A DNA stretch of 21,851 nt, from assembly GCA_004151065.3 (NCBI GenBank), contig NWUY0305097300.1:1-21851 (forward strand), given 5' to 3'. Shown here piece after piece: positions 11,901 to 20,900 of the stretch; position 1 is the stretch's first letter, and every line of letters begins with the position of its first letter. This DNA is from Larix sibirica. Taxonomy: Eukaryota; Streptophyta; Pinopsida; Pinales; Pinaceae. The notes beneath the pieces are model-generated. The model worked only from the letters and a program-made list of their open reading frames with translations. It was not told the DNA's origin and made no database searches. The translations under genes were made by a program, and so were the position numbers.

Positions 11901-14900
11901 ATCAGCAGTGAATAAAGTGGTTTCTTGAAGGCTACAACAGAACTAAATAACAGTGTGGGTGAAGTAAGCAACAACATAGCACATAAGGATATATCAGACC
12001 TTAACAGCAGACCTTGATCATAAAGATAGGTCAAACAGAAACCTTGAGAACAGACCTTGATAGATCAGAGTTGACTTGACATAAAGATAGATCAGACCTT
12101 GACCAGGAATACGGCTTCTGGTTTTAGCCTTCAAGTGTTTAGGGTTTTGGATTTTTTTCATTCAAAAAACGATTTTTGGGGATCTGTGAGTCACAAAACC
12201 ACTAGAAGTTTCAGGATCCGTCTCCAACTATCAAGATCTGTTGGATGTTCACAAGATCCATTTCATTGGCCTAGGATCCGTTTCCTTCTCAGGATCCGTT
12301 TCCATGACAGATCCTAGGCGGATCCTGGCGGATCCGGATTGGATCAGTGGATCATCCACCACCAGTACTTCTAGCTCAGCTCTGATACCTGATTAAGGGT
12401 TTACCAACCTCCTGGTTGGAAACAATATCTGGTAGAAAAGGTTTTACAGGCAGGAATGGGATAAGACATGTCTCTCGGATGCGTGCATACTGCATTCACT
12501 TCATATGACCCTCATGCTGCCAACCTAGGTTACCCTTAGCTCGACACTAGCCAAAATAAACAAATGCACAACAATATAAACATCTTACACAATGACCCAT
12601 TTCCAAAGAGGTTGCTCAAGTCCCATCCATTCTATAAGTGCCAATATAGCTCCCTTGAAATAATTTGCCATGCATGCAAATTCTCCCCGTTTAGGAAAAC
12701 AATGACTGGTGATCAGACACTAGAGATTTGGGGAAAAAATGGTTAAGTAGGCAATTTTGTAAATATAAAAAGTGGGAGTTGTCTAATTATTATGCTTTTT
12801 GGACCTATTTTGGTAGCATATTTGTCTTTTTGGTAGTGATTTGACAGATTCTGGTGATATATAAGTCCAAAAAGTATAATAGTTAAACAACTCCTAAAAG
12901 ATGATAATAATTTTACACACAATCTTGAAATTCCTATTTACAACAGTATTTGAATGCTTACCATTGGCAAAACCTTATGGCATAAATTATTAAATTGTGA
13001 GGGGAAAACATCCATTGTTTTTAACAATACAGTTCAGTTTTGTTAATGTAACCGTTGACTGGCTTGGCTGGTTCCAACCAAAGAAAACAAAAAAACAAGC
13101 AAATCAAGCAAAACAACGTATGTTTTTGTTACTATGTCTATGGCAGCCTCCATACCAGTATCTGCTATGGTAGCTTTGCTCTTAATGCTCTTACCACCCA
13201 TCTTGCAGCCAATTCTGCTCTCTGGACTAGAACATTTAGCAGATCAATTTTTCCCCATTGTCTCATGGGAGAGTACACTCATCCTCGAACCATAATAGAA
13301 ATCCACTGCGCCACACCCTTTGTCTTGAGAAACAAAATTAAAAAATTTCCACTACACAGCCCCACCACCCAAACCTATTTTTCCCATGAGAATCTTTTCG
13401 GAGCTGTCTAATCTTCTAACAAACTTCTCTGCAGTTGCTGGAATCCAGCAATACAGAAAGGTAGAGTTCCCATCTATCCAGAATTTTGGTCGAATTTTTG
13501 ATGATATAAGCAATGCATGGCCTTGGATCAAGGTGGAACTTTGCTCCTGTCTACACTTTCTGTCGGATTCTTATCAGATGTGTGGACAGAAAGATGGTCC
13601 ATTTGCTACAAGATTAACTTACTCCAAACCTTTTCAGGATCCACTCAAACTTCTTGTACCTTGCTACAGTGGGAAAAATATATGATTTAACAAATGTACA
13701 GACCCTAGAATTTGGTTTCTTGCATTGATGGTATGTTATGCATTTCCTGATATGCATTTAACAAATGTACACACTTTCTGTACCTTTTTGGTTTTGTTCA
13801 CATGTTTCCTAGGCCTATGGATTTGACATGTATCTTTCAACTTGCAAATACCATAGACATGTATTTATAATGTATACTCCTTTTCTCAAAATAGCATTCT
13901 GTACTCCTTAATGGTACAGTTTTTCTTGTGATCACATACTTCTTAACAGTGGCTATGTTTTTTCCAGCAACAATTGCAATCACTTATGGAAACCCTGAAC
14001 ACAACGGAACCTCACTACATCAGATGTGTAAAACCGAATGGTGTCCTCAAGCCAGGGATTTTTGAGAATTTCAATGTCTTGCAACAACTACGTTGTGGTG
14101 TAAGTAGCTTTTGGTACTTATTGCTTCAGCTTAAGGTCAAATACATAGTATACATTAAAAGCAAGTATATTATGACCAGCATCTTATTGTCTGCAAACAA
14201 TTAGTACTGACATATCTACATTTCATATTCTAGGGTGTCTTGGAGACAATTAGGATTAGTTGTGCTGGATATCCTACTAAAAGAACGTTTGATGAATTCC
14301 TAGACCGTTTTGGCATGCTTGCCCCAGAAGTTTTGGAAGGGTAGGTTTGTGCATGCCATGATGCTACCAATTTAACAAGGAAGTTGCTTTACTTTTCATA
14401 AAATTCAATATTTGCATTTTGACAAATGATAGAGGAAACATTTTAGGTTTCACTCTTTGCTTTTCTAATTAACTTGTTTAATCGACTGCAGCTATGATGA
14501 AAGAACTGCATGTGACAAGATTTGTGAAAAAATGGGTCTCAAAGGTTATCAGGTTTGTATAGTGAATTTGCCGAGATGAATTCAGACATAATGTTGACAT
14601 AGTTGAGCTTCTATGATTGAAGTAATTTGTCTAATTAAATAAAATAATTTTGCAGATAGGGAAAACAAAGGTTTTCCTAAGAGCTGGACAGATGGCTGAG
14701 TTAGATGCTCGAAGAATTGAAATATTGGGACAGGCCGCCAGACTCATACAGCGCCAAGTTCGCACACATCTTGCTCAGAGAGAATTTGTTGCCATGCGCA
14801 AGGCTGCGGTTCATTTCCAAGCTTTATGGAGAGGTATTTTGTTCTTGCCTATTTCAAAACCTTAGATTTTTGTGCTTCTACGGTTTCAAATAGGCTGTTT

Positions 14901-17900
14901 GTTCCATTTTGCCAATATCTCTGTTTTATATTTATCATGTTTTATGATTTATTTATCTTCAATTGTCAATTTTATATGAATTAGTAGAAGTTACATTGTT
15001 TCTCATTCATGAACTTTCGTAGGCAAGCTTGCTCGTAAGCTTTATGAACACATGAAGAGGGAGGCTGCTGCAATACAAATACAAAAACATTTGCGTGGGT
15101 ATCAAGCCAGGAAAACCTATATCAAACTTCGGTTTTCAGCTATTCTTGTCCAGACAGGATTTCGAGCAATGGCTGCTCGTAATGAATATCGATTTCGGCG
15201 ACAAAGTAAAGCTGCAATCATTATCCAGGTATACCATTCTCTTCTAGTAGTTAGACGGTACCAGTTGCGATCTGACGGTTGCTCTTTGAGAAACAATTCA
15301 TTTTACTTGCAAACACAATACAAGTTATATCAATATATTATGAAAGATGTGTATGGTTATTATAATAAAGAAGAGCCTTTGGTGTCTTCTGAAGATTTAG
15401 CTTTCTGGATTCCTGTTTTCTTTCTTGTTAGCTTTGACTAAGCAATTAGTTCTCAAGGTAGGTTTTAAAAAAGGGTTCAATTTGACAAGTATTAGAGTTG
15501 GAGGAATGATGGGATTACTAAATGTTAGAGATGTTATCTAGCTTTCTGATCACTGACTCAATCATTGGATAACTGAATGAATGAGTGTCTTTTTCAGGCT
15601 AAATGGCGTGCACACAGAGCTCATGAGTCTTACAAGAAGAAGAAGAGAGCAGCACTTGATTTACAGTGTGCTTGGAGATCAAGGGTTGCAAGAAAGGAAC
15701 TTAAAAAACTCAAGATGGTGAGCTTCTTATCACATCTTTCACTATCTTGTCTCCTTAAAAAAATTATATGTGATGATTTCATCCTGTTTTGAATTTTTAG
15801 ATATAAATAGCGTTATTTTGAACAGATGCTTTAATCATTATCATAGGCGTCGTTCTTTCTGTTTATATATTAGTGTTTGTTATATGATAAGAATAGACAG
15901 GTTGCATGGTCAAATGATTTCGGTATTAAGGTGTACAATAGGTCAAGGTGACAACTTTTTTCATTCAACTAAGAGATTCTCTTAATGCACAGGCTGCCAG
16001 GGAAACAGGGGCATTAAAGGAAGCAAAAGACAAATTGGAGAAACGTGTTGAAGAGTTGACATGGCGACTAGAGTTAGAAAAGCACATGAGGGTAATATTT
16101 CTTCTTTGTTTTTGCTAGCTTTTCTTGTTAGATTTCTCACGGAGTCTTACAAGATCAAAATTGGCTGGGTAGTGTTGAGAAGTTTGAGTTAGGCTTAGAT
16201 ATAGGTAATGTGTAGCCCTCTTTGCCTCAAGTTTTATTGCATTCCAGGCGTTTTGTGTAAAAGCAACTCTAATTCATAAGAAGACTTATGAATTAAATGA
16301 AAGTAGCATCCCTTCCGCGGAAGTCATTTAGTATAGTCCGTCACATGCACTTGGTGGATATTGATTTAAATTAGACTCCCCAATAGACTTATGATAAAAC
16401 AAATCGCTGGTTCATATCATAATATGGTATCGGTCATTCATTGGCTCAGAACTAGGATGAATAAGGTTCAACGTTTGACTACCTCAGCTCAGGTGCTTTA
16501 CTTCAAGTGACAATAATCTCTGATGGGTTTGGACTCTGAACACATTTGAATCATACATGCAGACCGACTTGGAAGAAGCCAAAGCGCAAGAGATTGCTAA
16601 ATTGCATTTGGCTATAGAGAAGCTGCAAGCTCAAGCAGAAGAAGCCAATTCCATGTTGACCAAAGAGCGTGAAGTGGCAAAAACAGCTGTTCAACAGGCG
16701 CAAGCTGTTATTAAGGAGGTACCTGTTGTGGATACTGCTCAGGTTGAGAAACTCACAAATGAAAATGATGAGCTTAAGGTAAGAACATTGCAAACTGCCA
16801 AAATTTTCAGGTTTGGTAGTTGAGAATAGTGCCTCTCATATGTGTCATGGGATTTTATACAGAAGTTGCATGTGTGATATTTTCTTTGATATTTGTATAA
16901 TCCAGAAGAAAATGACCTGACAATTATATTGTACAGGCTTTAGTAGAATCACTACGGAAGGGGGCTGATCAGGCTGAGAGAAAATATTCTGAAACCCTAA
17001 GAGAGAGTGAAGAAAGGCTGAAAACATCAGAAGGCCATAAGTCAAAGATCGATCAATTTCAAGATTCTTTACAAAGGTTTTGAAACCCCTTTATTCTTGC
17101 AATTTGTACAATCAAATTTATCCAATTTTTTATTCTTGATACTTCCAGATGACTTACACATTACAAAGATTGATTGTTTTGGAAGTTGTAAAGATGCCAT
17201 TCTTTCTGAATTGAGTGTTCCTATATTAATCATGTCATTTCTCTAAGGTGTTATTAGTTGACTTGTTTATATTATGATTCAGGCTTAAAGAAAATCTGTC
17301 AAACTTGGAATCTGAGAATCAAGTACTTCGTCAACAGGCCTTGGTCATGTCGACAACCAGAGATTTTTCAGGAGAGATTAAGACGTCAGTTGCTTTTAAT
17401 TGCTTTCCATATTATAAGCTTCTGGTTTAGTTTTCCTTGTATCTTGATTCATGAGATATTGTGCATGCTACTATTCATTCGTATCTTGCTTTGCAGAATT
17501 GCATGTGTTCCCTGTGTTGTCAATGTGTTCCTATATTTTCATTCTGATTTCATTTGATCTCATTTATTTCTATTATGGTTTAGACTTGAAGAAAAGGTGG
17601 CAGACTTAGAATCTCAGAATCAAGCCCTTCGTCAGGAGCAGACTGTGGTTGTGTCTACACCTGAAGGTCTTCCAAGACAGATCAAAGCATCAGTGTTTGA
17701 GGTATTTCTTCCTATTTCAGAAAATCTTGCAACAGATTATAATGGAGTATATTACATTATAATATATTTTGGAGTTGTCTCTGTTTATTTAGCTTGAATT
17801 TAATATGATTTTCCTTTTTTCCAGAAGAGTCTGGAGAATGGTAACCTTGTAAATGTGGAATCTATAGCTGCCGAAGTAAGTTCTCTAATTGTTTAATTTT

Positions 17901-20900
17901 CTTGTTCATCTGAATTGAAATATCCTTGAACCTTCAAATTTAGTTGTTCCCGCATGAAGGATACTATCCTTCGATCTGTAAACTAACATATTTAGAATTA
18001 TCATGTGCAGAATATGCAATATGCTGCTCCTGTTGTTAAGAAACACGTGGAAAGAGAGCTGAAGCCACAGAGATCTCTAAATAACAGACAACAAGTATGT
18101 GATTAATTGGCAAAGATGCATAACAGCATTTATACTGAGTAGATTGTAAGAGAATGTCTAACAAAGATGGTTTTAGTAAGTCCATTTTTTTAGATTGAAT
18201 AACAATTTATGTACTTCTATTATTCAGGAAAGTCACGATGCACTCATCAAGTGTATCTCCCAAGATGTTGGCTTCAGTCGGGGAAGACCTGTTGCAGCAT
18301 GTGCCATCTACAAATCTCTTCTTCAATGGAGATCCTTTGAAGCTGACAAGACCAATGTGTTTGACCGCATTATTCAGATGATTGGTTCAGCCATTGAGGT
18401 AATAAAGATTGCTTATCAAACTGATACAACTCCCGTCTTTAAAACCACAAAAAGGATGGGATGCTTTTTAATTCCAACAATTAACGATCTTGCAATTCAC
18501 TTATTAATAAAGTATATTCAGAATTGCTCACCAGTCACCACTGCTACTTGACTGCTTTTAATTAGAGATTTATCTAAAGATATTATCAAGTCGAGCACTG
18601 TTGACACTTGCTTTTGTCTCTTGCAGAGTCAGGAAAGTAATGATATTTTGTCTTACTGGCTGTCAAATACATCTACTTTACTATTCCTCCTGCAGAGCAC
18701 ACTGAAAGCAAGTGCTGCTGCAGCTGGCGTGGCTTCTCAACGTGGCAGATTATCCTCTGTTTCTTTGTTTGGGAAGATGGCTCAAGTAATTTATGAATAT
18801 TTGCTTATTTTGCTATCTGACCTTAAATTTCTAGAAAGATCTCTTGCACGTGGTGAGTTATTTGAAGACGCTTTAAATATTTACTGTGTAATGATTGTGT
18901 CTAGGGATTCCGATCATCTCAATCTGGCATGGGTATATCTGGTGGGATGATCAGTAGGTTGGATGTTTTACGTCAAGTGGAAGCCAAGTACCCAGCTTTG
19001 CTTTTCAAGCAACAACTTACAGCTTATGTAGAAAAGATTTACGGAGTAATTCGTGATAACCTGAAGAAGGAAATATCTCCTCTGCTTAGCTTGTGTATAC
19101 AGGTATACTATATTAGGCATTAACGTGTACTCTTACTATTTAAGTTGAACTGTAGTTTTATCCTATCGCGAATTGTAAAAAAACTATCTTTATCGGTTTA
19201 TTTGTTAGGCCCCAAGAACAGCCAGAACACGTCTGATCAGAGGGTCTTCTCGATCTGCACAAGCAAGTGTAACTGCAAAACAAGCATTAAGCAGCCATTG
19301 GCAAAGCATTCTCAAAAGCCTAAATAGTTTCTTGGAAAAACTGAAAGCCAATTATGTGAGTGCTGATCTGTTTATTTCTCAGTTGAAAATAGGGAATTGA
19401 ATCTCATCACGGCTTTATTGAGTAGAAAAAATTATTTGATTTGGATGTTTAACTTTAAACACTCCTTTATTGCAGGTGCCTTCAGTTTTGGTTCGTAACG
19501 TCTTTACGCAGATATTTTCTTTCATAAATGTGCAACTTTTCAACAGGTAGAGTAGGGATGGCTTCCTTTAATTTATTTGACTTTAGCCAGTGTTTATAGC
19601 GGCCAGTGTTGTAATAGTAATCTGGGTATTTTTGGGCTTTATCGATCTAGTGGTTTTCAGCTGGCAGTTCACGTCAGTTGATCGTCATAAATTATTAAAT
19701 TCCTTTTCCTTGAAACGTTGTCACTTGAATACACATAATAGACTAAGAAGCCTGGACCTTTTAAATCCCGGCCTGAAGATCCCATGAAGTACAGTGCAGT
19801 AAATGGTTTATTATTTGTTTGCAGCCTTCTCTTACGCCGCGAGTGTTGCTCATTTAGCAATGGGGAGTATGTTAAGGCAGGGTTGGCAGAATTGGAACGT
19901 TGGTGCCATGAAGCAACAGAAGAGGTCGGTAGTTTATCATGTTAGATAGTTTTTGTGATTTTATATATGTTGCGTTTATGGTGGGCTGTTAGCAGTTTAT
20001 AAGGCTGATTTTGTGTGATTTCTTGTATTAGATTCTTAATCTAAAAATGTTTAAACGCACAGTATGCAGGCCTAGCATGGGATGAACTCAGGCACATCCG
20101 GCAGGCTGTGGGATTTTTGGTAGGTTAACCATTCTAAGTAATGCAGACTCTTTGCCATTCTTGTCGCAGCATTCTTAAAATTGCGTGCAGTGATTTATTG
20201 CATTTGTCTTATCGATATATGAGAGTTCAAATATTTTGTTGATTAAATCCACGTTGCACGGTGTAGGTTATACAAAAGAAGCCCCAGAAGTCCTTGGAAG
20301 AAATTATCAACGACCTTTGTCCGGTGAGACATGTTCATGTTTTATGCCTGCTATACTACTTCAAAGTCTCTGTTGCTTACTTCATACATCTGAACAATTT
20401 CTCAAATTATTTAACATGACCGGTTTCCAGGTTTTGAGCATACAACAAATATATCGTATCAGTACTATGTTCTGGGATGATAAATATGGTACACAAAGCG
20501 TGTCTCCAGATGTAAGTCTAGGAGTTAAAACTGCCAACCACCCAATTATACAAAACTTCTGGTCATAAGGAAATTGGTTGTCAATGTCATTGCCCGACTT
20601 AATAAGAAGCAACCTACTTTTCGCAGGTTATTGCCGAGTTGAGGACTATGATGACAGAAGACTCGAGTATGATGAGCAGTTCGTTCCTGTTAGATGATGA
20701 TTCCAGGTAAAACTTTCTTTTGAATATCGCATCAGGTTTGATTTTTATTTGATTGTATGTGATTGCAAATTGCATATAGGATGTAAGAAGGCTTTAAATA
20801 TTTATATCGATATGACAAATTTAAAAATGATGATTTTGGTTGCAGCATTCCCTTCTCAGTGGATGATATATCAAAATCTGTGCAAGACATGAATCTTTCC

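Larger units (their letters stand above)
9720..12411 (-). mobile_element. Degenerate LTR retrotransposon: LTR junction, primer-binding site, leader and gag
   Basis: On the minus strand an LTR end (…TTAATCA, boundary at 12390) is followed by GGTATCAGAGC (12389-12379), an exact 11-base match to the initiator tRNA-Met primer-binding site, then about 2 kb of leader and the broken gag. The block 12372-12411 matches 8493-8532 at about 33 of 40 positions, so both junctions come from one family. No pol genes are visible. The right LTR's outer end was not located. Confidence 0.65.
7128..13967 (+). other. Intron 15, 6.84 kb, filled with decayed mobile DNA
   Basis: The donor is AAG|GTAATG after TRFK and the acceptor TTTTTTCCAG before QQLQSL; the phase is 0 on both sides. 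It is more than ten times longer than any other intron of the gene and sits next to the loop-2 coding region. The first part, 7128-8490, has no recognised gene; short open frames on both strands show no known motif. Retrotransposon remnants occupy about 8493-12411, all reading on the minus strand. 12412-13967 has a MITE-like inverted repeat and otherwise unassigned sequence, including a + strand open stretch at 13055-13685 with no recognisable domain. Confidence 0.9.
6957..14552 (+). other. Exons 15-18: loop 2, actin-binding region, SH1-type helix, converter start (residues 555-711)
   Basis: Exon 15 (6957-7127) has [17 protein letters not shown], then a short loop 2 ([15 protein letters not shown], about 591-605) and ends at TRFK. 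After the 6.84-kb intron, exon 16 (13968-14099) resumes with [11 protein letters not shown] and [11 protein letters not shown] (625-635). Exon 17 (14234-14340) has [20 protein letters not shown], the SH1-like helix. Exon 18 (14492-14552) ends GLKGYQ. The acceptor for exon 16 is TTTTTTCCAG, and the phases match (0/0) across the long intron, so both halves belong to one gene. Confidence 0.92.

Noticed and set aside
13055-13685. Open stretches of 118 and 99 codons inside intron 15, considered as a LINE or captured exon
   Set aside because: No reverse-transcriptase or other motif was found, and the frames overlap out of phase. Left as unassigned intron sequence.
16415-16440. TGGTATCGG in intron 22 as an LTR primer-binding site
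   Set aside because: Match too short and no LTR-like neighbour; the intron is only 471 bp.
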